Origin: Sabellastarte sp. h YS-2021
Lineage: Eukaryota > Annelida > Polychaeta > Sabellida > Sabellidae
Direction of reading: 5' to 3'
Length of the DNA stretch: 64,000 nucleotides
Assembly (NCBI GenBank): GCA_964017235.1
Contig: OZ024929.1
Location: 113,383,793 to 113,447,792, forward strand
The position numbers and the translations under genes are program-made. The notes beneath the pieces are model-generated. The model was not told where the DNA came from, did not search any database, and was given only the letters and a program-made list of their open reading frames with translations. This document shows, one piece after another, positions 37,740 through 50,399 of the stretch. Position 1 is the stretch's first letter. Every line of letters starts with the position of its first letter.

Positions 37740-38470
37740 TAAGCAATAAGTGAAAATAAAAAGGGTCATAAAATTGACCTTGAAGTGCAAGGGGCAAAAA
37801 CTCACATCCCTAGGTTTCAATAGTCCCGAAGAAAAATTCAAATAAGTTGTACAGGATTTGATGTGATTTTTGGAATCCCAGGCCATACTTTCCTATTACC
37901 TCCCAATACATTCCAAAGCACTAAATACATTTGACATTTCACAAATCTCTTCTGCCTGTATACTGCATATCAAAGACACTTGATTTGGCTGATTTTAAGG
38001 TATTACTAACCTTAACAAGAGGATCTAACTTTTGAAGCTATAAAGCCAATTTTCATGCTTCAATAACATATTAAATCTGATTAAGGTCCTCATTGTGAGT
38101 AGAATTACACAATTTGTGCCCAAAAGGGTCAATTTCTACATGTTTTTTTATAATTGATAATTAATCAGCTCTAAATTGGTCCATTTTGGCCGATTGATAT
38201 GAAATTTGACTGGCGACTACATTTTAATGTTAGAAGAGCACTCTTTTTTGGCCAAATTTTGTGGATGAACATGTAGTAGTTTCCGAGAATATCTGTTGAA
38301 AAGGAAGTATGAGAAAAAAAAAGTTTTTGGTCATATGACCTTGATGAAGGTCAAATGTCAAATTCATTCCTTTCAAAAAAATTTCCCACGCCTATAGATT
38401 ATAACTGCCAGATCATTTTGATTGGTCTTATATTAAGAGTGATATTCAACTCAGAAAATACAGTGGGTGT
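37740..38470. repeat. Dispersed repeat module related to 22736-23110
   Basis: Contains TTTCCTATTACCTCCCA, GACCTTGATGAAGGTCAAATG, TTTCCCACGCCTATAG, ATAACTGCCA and GTGATATTCAAC, in the same order as at 22700-23100. Here there is no tandem array, so this is a fragment or core-less copy. Confidence 0.6.
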
Positions 38471-38949
38471 AGGCCGTCTGAAAATAGGAGGTGAACTGTC
38501 CCTGTTTCTAGGGGTAGTTAATTAAAATATACCCCTCTTGCTGTGACTGGAAACGAACCTGTATCTTTTTAGAGTTACAGGTCCAGTTGTCTTGTGACTA
38601 AAGAAAACTCTTCATATATATTTTTTTAATTGCCGAAAACTGAAGAGATTTTTACTTTTAACATTCTTGCCATTATAGAAAATAGCATTAAGCAATTTAT
38701 TCTTCAGCACTTTCCACTTGGTCTGTTTTGAAACTCAACACTGAGTTAATCTACATTGAGATATGGACTAGTAACTATTGCAACAGACCTGTGACATTTT
38801 TGAGTTACTGATCTAGTGGACCTCAAAAAATTTCCAGTAAACTTTGTATACTGAACTTGAACCATATTTTGCGGATATTGGAGGTACTAGTTTTACAGAA
38901 AACTACTGACACTTTGCAGACACAAAAACACTGAATCTGCCATACTGAC
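38471..38949. other. Intronic sequence, nothing recognised
   Basis: Intron between the repeat module and exon A. No feature seen. Confidence 0.6.
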
Positions 38950-39072
38950 CAGTGTGAGAGCCAGAATCAGCGGAGAGACAATATATGCCTCTGGTCTCTC
39001 ATCATTGCTGAAGTCAATGGCTCCTTTCACCAGATCTGCCAACGTTACCAGGACCAACAATGTCCCAAAAAT
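38950..39072 (-). CDS. ABCC1: ABCC1-type exon A (TM2-TM3 of TMD0, first exon found)
   Basis: 123 bp, phase 0 to 0, 41 residues. It encodes IFGTLLVLVTLADLVKGAID, then FSNDERPEAYIVSPLILALT and L. It aligns with human GVLLLLLCWADLFYSFWERS and VFLVSPTLLGITT: the end of TM2, the loop and the start of TM3. Splice sites are ttcactag|ATT and CTG|gtcagta. The upstream exon coding the N-terminus and TM1 was searched for on the minus strand to 64000 by eye and not found. Confidence 0.92.
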
Positions 39073-39143
39073 CTAGTGAATAAAATAAAAAAATGTTTGT
39101 ATTTAGAACTTTTCTTAAAGTATAATACAATTACATAAAGTAC

Positions 39144-39388
39144 AAAATAGCATCAGAGATGCCCGTACCCCACAGCCCGGGGAAATATTTTTCAACACCA
39201 ACACATATAGAAGTAGTGAAACAGTACAAAGACTGGGAGACTTTCAGCGCAGTATCAGTTATATAAATGTCCAAATAATGTTTAAGTAGAGAAAATAACA
39301 TCTAAGAGAAAGAAAATGTATGTAAAGATAAAGTACTAAAACAAGACAATTCAATAGCAAGATGACAACATTAATCAGTAAACTAAAC
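39144..39388. mobile_element. HINE/pearl-like element, 5' fragment (copy 4)
   Basis: AAAATAGCATCAGAGATGCCC and TACCCCACAGCC as in the full copies, then ~230 bp of the unique 5' segment (ACAAGACAATTCAATAGCAAG, TAATCAGTAAACTAAA). It stops exactly where the leader of the next element (AAGCAATCAGTGCCC) begins. No core and no 3' end. Confidence 0.8.
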
Positions 39389-41347
39389 AAGCAATCAGTG
39401 CCCATGAATGGGCTCTGTGTCAGCTGACTGTGTGTTTTGAGTTTCAGAGTAGAAGTGACAGAAGAAAAGGACACAAAATTGTGCCCTGCAAATGGTATTC
39501 AGAAGTAAAGTAACAAGGTAACTGTTCAGGTGTGAAAGAGTAGGTTAAAAATATATTTAAAGAAAATACTGCAAATGCAATAGTTTTTGAGTTACAACTG
39601 ATTTACTCAAACCGTGAGAATCTCAAAATAGCTTTTGCTCAGCTATGCAATCAGTTAAAGGGCTGCAACGACTCGGAACATGTCTAATGTCTCATGATTT
39701 ATGCCTTACGGATTGGATGGTGTGCCTTAGAATCCGTTGATACGGAGATTAAGCACCTGGACAACTGATTGATTGATTGATTGAATTTTAATATGGTATA
39801 GCTCACGCCAAAGTAGGTGAATGAGATATTTAAAGAAATACTGTAAATGAAATAGTTTTCAAGTTACAACTGATTTATTCAACAGTGAGAACCTGAAAGT
39901 AGCTATCACTCAGCCATGCAAGGAGCTACAGGTCTGCAATTACACTATTTTATTGCTGACCCAAAAGTATCTGAATAACATATTTATAGATCATACTGTA
40001 AATGTAATACTCAACAGAGAAAACCTCAAAATAGATATTGCTCAGCTATGCAATGAGGTACAGGTTTGAAATTTTACTATGTTATAGCTGACCCAAAAGT
40101 AGGTGAACAACATATTTAAACAAAATACTCTAAATGCAATAGCTTTCAAGTTTCAACTAATTTACTCAACAGTGAGAACCTGAAAGTAGTTATTGCTCAG
40201 CTATGCCATGACCTGCAGGTCTGCAATTTCACAATGTTATAGCTGATCCAAAAGTAGGTGAACAATATATTTAGACAAAATACTTTAAATGCAATAGTTT
40301 TCAAGTTATAACTGATTTACTCAACAGTGAGAACCTGAAAGTAGTTATTGCTCAGCTATGCCATGACCTGCAGGTCTACAATTTCACTATGTTATAGCTG
40401 ACCCAAAAGTAGGTGAACAACATATTTAAACAAAATACTCTAAATGCAATAGTTTTAAAGTTATAGCTGATTTACTCATCAGTGAGAACCTGAAAGTAGC
40501 TATTACTCAGCTATGCCACGACATACAGGTCTGCAATTTCACTATGTTTTAGCTGACACAAAGTTGGTGAACAACATATTTATAGAAAATATTTTAAATG
40601 CAATAGTTCCTCAACAGTTAGAACCTGAGAATACCTATTACTCAGGAATGCCATGAGCTACGGGTCTGAAATTTTACTATGTTATAGATAATTTAAAAGT
40701 CGATGAATAAGATATTTTAACAAAATTCTCTAAAAACAATAGTTTTTAAGTTACAACTGATTTACTCAAGTAGCTATTGCTCAGCTATGCAACAAGCTAC
40801 AGGCATGCAACGTTACTATGTTATAGCTGACCCAAAAGTAGGTGAATAACATATTTATAGAAAATTCTCTATGTGCAATAGTTTTCAAGTTACAACTGAT
40901 TTACTCAACAGTGAGAACCTGAAAGTAGCTATCTATTACTCAGCTATGCAATGAGCAACAGGTCTCAAATTGTACTATGTTATAGCTGACCCCAAAGTAG
41001 GTGAACAACATATTTAAAGAAACTACTCTAAATGCAATAGTTTTCCAGTTACAAGTGATTTACTCAACAGTGAGAACCTGAAAGTAGCTATAACTCAGCT
41101 ATACCATGACACACAGGTCTGCAATTTCCTATATTTAGTATATTATAGCTGACCAAAGTAGGTGAGCAACATAGTTAAGCAAAATACATTAAATGCAATA
41201 GTTTTCAAGTTACAACTGATTTACTCAACAGTGAGAACCTGAAAATAGCTATTACTCAGATTTGCGATGAGGTACAGATCCGCAATTTTACTATGTTATA
41301 GCAAACCCAAAAGTGCATGAAAAACATATTTAAACAAAATACTCTAA
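39389..41347. mobile_element. Tandem-cored element with 155-bp array
   Basis: The leader at 39389 (AAGCAATCAGTGCCCATGAA, GGGCTCTGTGTCAGCTGACT) is also found at 57994 and 59955. It contains a GCCCATGAATGGGC hairpin and the GTCAGCTGAC palindrome seen at the tail of the 4075-7096 element. About 12 units of the 155-bp family follow. A ~130-bp foreign piece interrupts at 39655-39786. The array is cut at 41347 by the end of DIRS element 2. Confidence 0.8.
39655..39786. mobile_element. ~130-bp SINE-like insertion with ATTG microsatellite end
   Basis: Foreign to the 155-bp array, which stops at TATGCAATCAGTTAA and resumes at TTTTAATATGGTATAGC. The piece begins GGGCTGCAACGACTCGGAAC and ends in GATTGATTGATTGATTG. 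A short body with a simple-repeat tail suits a SINE, but I could not assign its head to a known RNA. Confidence 0.4.
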
Positions 41348-41781
41348 ATTTGAAAATTTTAATTACTTAATTGTAGCTTTTATAAGCTACAAGCTTACCA
41401 TGTGGAACTGAATGCTTTCTCAGTCGTCCAAGAAAAATAGACATTTAGTATTGACCGGATCCCCGTGCTGACAGTGTACCACAACAATGTAATCTCGCGT
41501 CTAACCCCTCTTCTCTCGTTGCAAATTTAGCCCATACCCCCTCAGCTGGAATACAGCAGGGAGGCAGGGTGGGACTCTCTTCAGTTCCAAATGGTAAGCT
41601 TGTAGCTTATAAAAGCTACATTTAAGTAATTAAAATTTTCAATTTTATTCCTCTACAATAGCTTACCATGTGGAACTGAACGCTGAATCCAACCATCCGG
41701 TGGAGGGATTACAGCTGAGACTGGAATAATAGTGAATTTTTCTTGAATTTGAATTAATAAATAAATAAAATGAATATTTAA

Positions 41782-43688
41782 AAAATAGCATCAGAGATGC
41801 CCGTACCCCACAGCCTTGGGAAATATTTTCAACACCATGAGATATAGAAGTACTGTACCAGTACAAACTTCAGGATACTTTCAGAGCACTGTCAGTTATA
41901 TAAAGGTCCAAACAATGTTTAAATGGAGAAATAATGTTTAAAGGAAAGATAATGCGTATAAAGATGAAGTATTAAAACAAGATAATTCAATGACAAGATG
42001 ACAGCATTAATCAGTAAACTAAAATTCAACACTCTTTATATACATCTGCATTTCCAAATTATGGTTTAGATGGTTTGAATATTACCATGCATACAGAAGT
42101 GGTAATACATTTAATGAATGCTTATGTGTGGTGTTGGAGTAAAATCTGCGGCTCACTTGATGAAATTCTATCTCTTACAATGGGAAGTTATGAAAGTAAA
42201 ATTCTTAATAAATTCTAATATGACTTTTGCTTAATCTGCATCAAAAGACAGACCCAAAGGTGCAACAAGATTTTAAAGGTCAAGGTCACTACGGCAAGGT
42301 AAAAGGTCAAATTAAGGTCACACCATGATAATACACACCTATAGCCAATAACAAATGTCCCTACCAAGTATCAACTTCCTACAAATTACGGTTTCTGAGA
42401 TAAAGCCCTGACGATTTTATAGGTCAAGGTCACTATGGCAAGGTCAAAGGTCAAATCAAGGTCACACCATGATGCTGCACACCTACACCCCCTAGCCAAT
42501 GTCTCTACCAAATATCAACTTCCTGCACCTAACAGTTTCCGAGATAAAGCCCGGACAATATTTTATAGGTCAAGGTCACTACGGCAAGGTTAAAGGTCAA
42601 ATCAAGGTCAGACCATGACGTTGCACACCTACACCCCCTAATCAATATCCCTACCAAGTATCAACTTCCTACACCTTACGGTTTCTGAGATATAGCCCAG
42701 ACAACATTTTATAGGTCAAGGTCACTACGGTAAGGTCAAAGGTCAAATCAAGGTCAGACCATGATGCTGCACACCTACACCCCCTAAGCAATATCCCTAC
42801 CAAGTATCAACTTCCTACACCTTACGGTTTCTGAGATATAGCCTGGACAAGATTTTATAGGTCAAGGCCACTACGGCAAGGTCAAAGGTCAAATCAAGGT
42901 CACACCATGACGTTGCACACCTACACCCCCTAACCAATATCCGTACCACGTATCAACTTCCTACACCTTACAGTTTCTGAGATATAGCCCAGACAACATT
43001 TTATAGGTCAAGGTCACTACAGCAAGGTCAAAGGTCAAATCAAGGTCACACCATGACGTTGCACACCTACACCCCCTAACCAATGTCCCTACCAAATATC
43101 AACTTCCCAAGCCTTACAGTTTCCGAGATATAGCCTGGACAACATTTTATAGGTCAAGGTCACTACGGCAAGGTCAAAGGTCAAATCAAGGTCAGACCAT
43201 GACGCTGCACACCTACACCCCCTAACCAATATCCCTACCAAGTATCAACTTCCTACACCTTACGGTTTCCGAGATATAGGCCGGACAAGATTTTATAGGT
43301 CAAGGTCACTACGGCAAGGTCAAAGGTCAAATCAAGGTCAGACTATGATGTTGCACAACTACACCCCCTAACCAATGTCCCTACCAACTATCAACTTCCT
43401 ACACCTTACAGTTTCCGAGATATAGCCCGGACAAGATTTTCAAACTCAAGGTCACTACGGCAAGGTCAAAGGTCAAATCAAGGTCAGATTATGACGTTGC
43501 ACAGCTACACCCCCTAACCAATGTCCCTACCAAGTATCAACTTCCTACACCTTACGGTTTCTGAGATACAGCCTGGACAAACTATTTCCCGCTGCCCGCC
43601 CACCCGCCCGCCCGGACGCCCGCCCGCCCATCCGGACACCATGGGTGAAAACAATACCCCAACAGCCCTTGAGGGCTGTGGGGTAAAA
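41782..43688. mobile_element. HINE/pearl-like element, copy 3, inside DIRS element 2
   Basis: Complete by its ends (TACCCCACAGCC at 41804-41815 and GGCTGTGGGGTA at 43674-43685). About nine ~146-bp core units, of which seven carry an exact AGGTCAAAGGTCA. It is nearly identical to copy 2. It lies in the 3' untranslated part of DIRS element 2, so it transposed after that element did. Confidence 0.87.
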
Positions 43689-45464
43689 ACCAGTCTGAGT
43701 CCCGCTTACAGAGCTCCAATTCCAAAAATCGGACCTGTAAGAAGCCAAAAACCAGAAGATTAATAAATGACAGTATGGATACTGTCAGGATGTTTTGATT
43801 GAAGGGTTAAGTGCAGCCGTGCTCACTGACGCGAGTTTAGCCCCCCCAAGGGCATCACTGTAATGAATACCAGCCCTAAGCTAAGTAAGCTTGAATCTCA
43901 TAAACTTGCCACCCTAAATATGAGATGAAGGTACACTGAAAGACTTAATACATTATACAGTTAAATACAGAAATAATAGATAAGAGACCTTACCATAACA
44001 TTCTGAGGAGGTAACCAATACCTAGACCCTGGAATTAGACTCCTGAAGAATTGGCTGCAGCGGATGTGCCCCCCCCCCCTCTTCTTTTCTTTCCAAGGAT
44101 GAGCAGTCTGAGGGGAAGAGTCTAGGACTTGTAATGCCACTACTACTGATCCCAGATACATATTGTTGTCGTTGTCTGACCAAGTAAGGTCTTTTAGGTA
44201 AAAATTTGTAAATGTGTTGTGAGCTTTCCAGTGACACGCTTGCATGATTTGGTTCACCGATACCCCACCGTAAAAGGCCTTAGAGGCCGGGAAGGCCCTA
44301 ATGTCATGTGCTTTGACTTGGACCAGGTCCAAACCTTGTTGATCTGCTTGTTTGTAACAAAGTAGGATAGTTTGTTTTAGCCAAGAGTGTAGCGGGTCTG
44401 ATGTCTGACATATGTCCTTTCTTAAAGGAGATAAAAAGCAGCGATCGAGACCCTCTTAGGTCTTTGGTTCGATCCAAATAATACCTCAGGGCCCGTACTG
44501 GACACAAGGTCCTGTCTTCTTTGAATTGTCTATCTACAATGGTAGTTAGAGCAGGAATAGTCACCGGAGACACACTTTGAGAACCTTCTCTTGCTAGTTG
44601 GTTTTTGGCTATGAAATCTGAAGATGGGAACAAAGCAACCTTTTCCCATTGGCCTAGATTTGATACTTTGTTTGCAACCTAGGCATGGATTTCGCTGTGG
44701 TGCTTGCCGGAGGCCAAAGCTAGCAAGAAAGCAGTTTTGAGGGTAAGATGTTTGAGGTCTGTGTCTTTCATAGGCTCAGAGGGTGCTTTTGTGAGCTCAT
44801 TGAGAACAACAGGAAGGTTCCACTTAGGAAGATTCCTGGAACTTTTGGGACGATCCCTGTGAAAACTGGAGAGTAACCTGTTAAGGTCTGAACTTTGGGA
44901 TATATGGAGCCCTGTTGGGCCAAGGTGTCAACAATGGCCATCCTATAACCATCAATGGTCGAAGGGCACCTGTTTAGGTCTTGGTTCAGGTACATGAAGA
45001 AGTCTGAGACTTTCTTTACAGAGGGAGTGGAGAAATCCACCGAATTTTCTCTGCACCATTTCTCAAATAGGGCCCACTTTGACTTGTAGATGGTCCTTGT
45101 TGATGACCTCTGAGGGGCAGCAATTCTCTCTGCCACCTCCACAGAGAAGCCTTGTTCTTGGAGCTGTCCACTCCTAGACACCAGGCATGGAGGTTGAGAT
45201 GTGGTGGATTGCTATGAAACACACAGTTGTGGGACTGTTTGAGAAGAGTTCTTGACACTAGTAGTTGAGAACTAGGGCATCCCTGGCCAGCCTGGGGCTA
45301 TTACAATGATCAGGCAATTGGATTGCCTGATTTTTTGGATCACCCTGTGAAGGAGAGCCGTGGGAGGGTAAGCATAAGCAGTGAGACCCGACCAGTTTAT
45401 GTTCAGAGCATCTATATATGTCCCAAGCATTCTGGTCTGGGACTGGAGAAATTCCAATTCAACA

Positions 45465-45955
45465 TTTATAGCGCTTAATCTCTGCCAAAGTGACAGACTC
45501 TAAGGCGCAACATCATAAGCATAGTCACAAAAAATCATTGTCCTTATCCATAGCAATGGTCGACATCACGGAGAACGCCATATGAGGTGGAAAATACTAA
45601 GGAGGATAAGCTTGGCAGAATAGGTATGCCTTAAGTTTTTTTCTGAAGGAAGCAATAGAAGTGGCAGATCGTACATCATCCGGGAGTTCATTCCATATTT
45701 TGGGAGCATCATATGCAAAGCTTAGACCAAACTACTTTGTGGATTTGTAAATAGATGGTTGGTATTGAGGAACATGTAGAATTATACCATCAGATTGACT
45801 CAACCGAGTATTATAGGCACATTGTCTAACTTTGAGGAATGGGCTGAAATATTTTGGACAGTTAGTATGTAGGTATTTGTATACCAGCAAGGCAGTCTTG
45901 AAGATGCAACGATGCCTTATGGGTAGCCAATGAAGGGCTTTTCTTAGTGGAGTGG
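45465..45955 (-). mobile_element. L2/CR1-type LINE 3' fragment inside DIRS element 2
   Basis: On the minus strand it reads the C-terminal part of a Jockey-superfamily reverse transcriptase: KALHWLPIRHRCIFKTALLV, YKYLHTNCPKYFSPFL, YDAPKIWNELPDDVRSATSI and FRKKLKAYLFCQAYPP. One in-frame stop follows YKSTK. The 3' untranslated part ends TTAAGCGCTATAAATG, as in many L2/CR1 LINEs. Strongly 5'-truncated, which is usual for LINE insertions. It splits the RNase H to recombinase part of the host element. Confidence 0.75.
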
Positions 45956-48880
45956 TATGAGAAGGACAGAGATATGTACAGTGGAACTTTGTGGTTCAGA
46001 CGAGTGGGACATAGATCTACATGAGGAGTGAACCACTTCTGACAGATCTGTTTGAACACCTGCAGATGCAGTGACCATTCTGTTGACTGAACTTGGTTCG
46101 ACCTGGACAAAAGGTCGGCCATCACATTCAGACATCCTGGAATGTGTCTGGCTTTTTAGGTTATCTGGTAGCGATGACACTAGGTCATGACCTTCCACAG
46201 GAGAGCGCACATCTCCACCGAGTGAGTTCCTCCTTGTTTGTTTATGTAGGCTACTACTGTTGAGTTGTCTGTAGCAACCAAGACTGCTTGGTTTTGACAC
46301 TGGTCCTTGAACCTTTGAAGGGCCAGAGAAACCGCCTTCAGGTCTAGAACATTTATGTTTAGCCTTTTTTCCCTGTCTGACTACAGACCCTTTGTAGAGA
46401 CTTGCTCTAAGTGAGCGCCCCAGCCTTCGTTAGAGGCGTCGGTAAAGAGTTGGATACTGTGGTCTTTGGGATGAAGGTCTGCACCTTTCATCACGTTTGT
46501 GGGATTCTGCCACCACTCTAGGTGTGCTGAAATGGTTTTTATATAAAGGAAGGAGGATGTATAACGACTCAAGGAAATCTCCAGTGCTCCTTGAGGTGAA
46601 ACTGAAAGGGCCTCATGCGAAGGCGTCCCTCTGGGACCATTTTCTCCATTGAGGCAAGCAACCCAATTAGCGACATCAAACATCTTGCAGTCAAAACATG
46701 TTTTGAGTTGAGTCATAGGATCAAATTCTGAAGTTTGAGCCATCTCTCTTGAGTGGGTTTTACAAGGGCTGAATCTAGATGGTATTCGTAGCCCACGAAT
46801 GAAAACACTTAGTAGGTTTCAGTTTGGATTTCTCCAGATTTATTATCCACCCTAAGGACTGGGTCAGATCTACCACTGTCTGAGTGTTCACTTGTACTTC
46901 TTCCTGAGACTGGGCTCTGATATGCCAGTTGTCCAGGTACTGGCGAAATCTGATTTCCCTTGTCAGGGCCATCAGCTTCACTTCTTTTACAATCATTGTA
47001 AAGACCTGAGGGGCTTGTGGCAAAACCTTAGGTACTTCCTTGAGTTTAGGTGGATGGGGATGTGAGTTAGGCGTCTGATAGGTCTATCGACGACACCCAT
47101 TCCCCTGGAATCAGAGGCCCTGACGGACTCTGGTGTTTCCATTTTGAACCTTTCTACAAGTAGGAAGGTGTTAAGCCTGTTTAGGTCTATTACTGGCCTC
47201 CACCTTTGGTGAGGCTTGGGTACTAGAAACAGGTGACTGTAAAACCCGAGAGATTTTACATTTTCCACCCTTTCTATTGCGTTCTTTGACAGAAGAGACT
47301 GGGTACAAGCGGCCAGAGCTTGGTCTTTTTTGAAGGGCCTGGTATCCTAATCGAATCAGGGAAGCTCTGACTAAATTTGGTTTTGAGATGAATGGACGAC
47401 CGTAACCATTGTAGTATTTGGCTGTTGAAGCCGGGTGATATATTTACCCTCACGTAAATTAGAGGCCAAGAAATCCTGTTCAAACTTCTCAAAAGCATCT
47501 TTGAGAATGGGATTTAAAGGGAGCATAGCTAAAGGGCCTCATAGCCTAAGCTTCTGTTGGCCTTTCTCATCGTCCAGGCCTAGCGCAGTGGAAGAGGACC
47601 TAGGCAAAGTCTCCCTGGGATCAGGGAGCTCAAGAATCTGCCTAAAAGTTTCCACTTCCTCAGCATATTGTGAATGGAGGTCAGACATATCAACCTCACT
47701 GTAGAAAACTGGGTCTGTGCCTGTAGATGTTCAGGCTCAGAGGGAGCCTTTTGTTGAGATTTAGTAGACTTTTTGATAGGGACAGAGGACTGATCTTCCT
47801 CTGAAGAAGACGACTGAGAATAGTACTTTATCCGAACCTTGTGCTTTTTCTTGTCCGAGTGCTTTTTTGCTTTGGAACACACCCTTTTAGGTTGCTCCGA
47901 GCGGTTCTCGGAATGAGGATCCGAGTGGTGGTCGGATTCAAGATCTTAGTTTTGGAAGCATGGTCGGACTGGACACTTTGAGTGAACTTTGGAGGAAGTG
48001 GAGTACCATAAACATCCGTGTCCATTGGTAGAGCATCCGAGTGATCAGATGCCCGAGTAGTTGGGTCTGAAGCCTGAGGGGTCGGGTCTGTTTGTTTACT
48101 TGGTCCAGCTTTTGATAAAGAGGCAGAGGTCTTATCTACCTCCGCCTCGGAGGCTTTTTTCATTGAATGCATTTCGTCTCAGAGAGACTTCATAGTCTCC
48201 AGCATGGACGCTTGGAAAACCCCCATTTGTTGCTGGAGTTGGATGTTAAATTGATTACCCAGGGATTTTTCTAGTCTACTCTCTATTTTATTCTGCAAGG
48301 CAGTACCTGGGATTGATGGGACAGTTTGAGGAGTCTTCAAAGAAAAAAGATTTGAAACGTAGGGGTTGGGGACTTGGAGGTGAAGAAAATAAATTATCAG
48401 CAGCACCCTGCTTGAGAGCCAGAAAACGTCTCCATGTCATCCCCCAATAAGTCCAGATCATCATCCTTACTAGTATTTGCAAGGAATCGATGCCTTTATT
48501 TCCTGACAAACTGACGTCTGTGCTTAATTTTAATTTGCTGTTCTTCAGAGAAATTTGCACAGATATTGCATGGAGATTGATTTGTGATGCAGGGGTCATC
48601 TCCTTTGCCAGATTCAATGCATGTCGGGCAATAATTGTCTGTATCAAACAGGAAACAGAAGTGCCAGCATTTAGATGATCTGGGCTTTGCACTCATTTGG
48701 TGGGAAGACATTTTTACTGCAATAAAATCCGAGTCGAAACACTGAAAACTCACAAACACTAAATATTCAAAGAATACTTATCTTTGCACTCAGAAGTTTG
48801 CACTCAAAAAGTGCTTTCAAGGTCTGAAAGGAACCCACTTACTTGTCAACTCAGGCTTTTATTTTTGCTCAGGATAGTCA

Positions 48881-49910
48881 TACATCCAGCAATACATAGC
48901 CACCCAATTTGTTGTCGATGTTGAAAGCAATCATATGTTCTTTGGTGTTTATTTATTGACAATCAAAATTACATCACAATTTAAAGAAATGACTCCACAA
49001 TTAAACTTGTTCATTACATAAACGATTGTGGATGCAATAAATTGAAGTTTGGTGAAGAACGTTTTATGATAGTTATAATACTGTTATAATTGGTTTCAGA
49101 TAATATTTTAATTACATTACTAGAATGTTCATATAGAGACAATAATAACTTCCACAGTTGATAGTAATAACATTGTTATAAATGGGTGCAGCTCATATTT
49201 TCATTACAGTACTAGAATGTATTTGTAGTTTTGTACATTCAACTATAACAAAAAGCAGATCAATAAAATTACGAGCACCTGAATTGTTTAGTCAAAAGCA
49301 AATTTACTGAGGTATCTTGACAAAGTTTTTATAAAGACATTTAAACAGGTATTAATGACTTCAATTAGCTTTAACCATGTTCTATATGTAGAATACAGCT
49401 CATGACAACATGACACATATGATGACACTGCTGCATTCATTCCATACATTCATGTCTATCTTATTGTTACCTGGGTCAGATATAACTACTTTTCATATTG
49501 TTTAATATTGTAGAGACAATTACATACTCAAGAAATGTTCCTGTTCAAAACTGAGTGAGCACTATGTGTGCAATACTGTGTGTTAATGAAGTGTAACATT
49601 GAATAAACTGTCAAATAATGCAGGCAGAGTCAAGTGTATAATGTCCATATATAAATACCAGTAAAAGCTTGGTGTTTCATAACTGATTACCACTAATCAA
49701 ACAATGCAAAATGCCAAGTCATATATCTATTTTTACACTTTGATACAAAAGCTTCTATTTTATTCTATTCTGTTGATATATTTGCAAACTTTGTAAAAAT
49801 AATTTAAGCAGCAAAAAAGTTAAACCAGAAGATTGGCATAAATTCAAGCTTACAACATTCACAGTACTAAAACTCACAGGGAATGTTCTACTGGCAGTAA
49901 GATCTACTTA
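48881..49910. other. AT-rich sequence, nothing recognised
   Basis: About 1 kb of low-GC sequence with no tandem period, no long frame and no exon that could be matched to the missing start of the ABCC gene. Confidence 0.6.
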
Positions 49911-50099
49911 TAGAAGCGTGAATCAGTTTATGGGTCTAATTTTGGTAAATTTTAGACTTTGAACCTGAATAACACAAAGAGTATTTCCTATATTTTCAAT
50001 GTTAATACCTCAAATAATAGGTGTGTTATCCCTTTATTACTGTGCCAAATATTAATCCCCTAATATTTATGGTAATATTGAAAATATTACTTTTTCTGT

Positions 50100-50399
50100 C
50101 TCTAATTGACCAAAACCCTTGAATCAGTTTTTGGGTCTATTTTGAAAAAAGGTAAACACTGAATGAATACTTCAACTATATGAAGTGTACCATATATGTA
50201 CAACACTGTACAGGTCATATCATGACGGGTAGTTGGAAGGGCAGAGGAAACCAGTACATATAGTTCGCTAGGGTTCTGTACGGTAAACTGCCGACCAACG
50301 GCAAGCAACTACCAGCTTTCCCACTTAAGGCCATGACGGGGATCGAACCCCGGCCGCAGAGGTGGGAGGCGAGAGTGTTACCACTCTGCCACCGTGGCC
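50100..50399 (-). mobile_element. tRNA-Gly-derived SINE
   Basis: The head at 50329-50399 reads GGCCACGGTGGCAGAGTGG, a CTCGCCTCCCAC anticodon-like stretch (CCC, glycine) and GGGGTTCGATCCCC, then ATGGCC. A-box TGGCAGAGTGG and B-box GGTTCGATCC are intact. The T-stem does not pair properly and a ~200-bp body follows (GGGAAAGCTGGTAGTTGC, CATGATATGACCTGTACAG), so it is a SINE and not a tRNA gene. Its 5' end abuts the LINE fragment at 50400 head-on. Where the body ends and the foldback arm begins is unclear. Confidence 0.7.

Larger units (their letters stand above)
41348..48880 (-). mobile_element. DIRS element 2, broken, with nested HINE and LINE
   Basis: Minus-strand DIRS-family element. The 3' end shows a terminal arm (41348-41400) facing its complement at 41575-41640, with a further end-complement (ATTTTATTCCTCTACAATAGC) at 41644-41690, the DIRS internal complementary region. 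Parts from 5' to 3' on the minus strand are a gag-like region with Cys pairs and a GKGDDPC motif (~47600-48760), reverse transcriptase (~46780-47500, with the RPVIDL and QYLDNW motifs), RNase H (~46000-46740, with FTDASNEGWG) and tyrosine recombinase (~43960-45180, with VKAHDIRAFPASKAF and HNTFTNFYLKD). The element is broken, with roughly ten or more breaks. Nested insertions are a HINE at 41782-43688 and a LINE fragment at 45465-45955. No matching terminal repeat is recognised at the right side. Confidence 0.8.

Noticed and set aside
50329-50399. Possible tRNA-Gly(CCC) gene
   Set aside because: A and B boxes are good, but the T-stem mispairs and a SINE body follows directly; best read as a SINE head.
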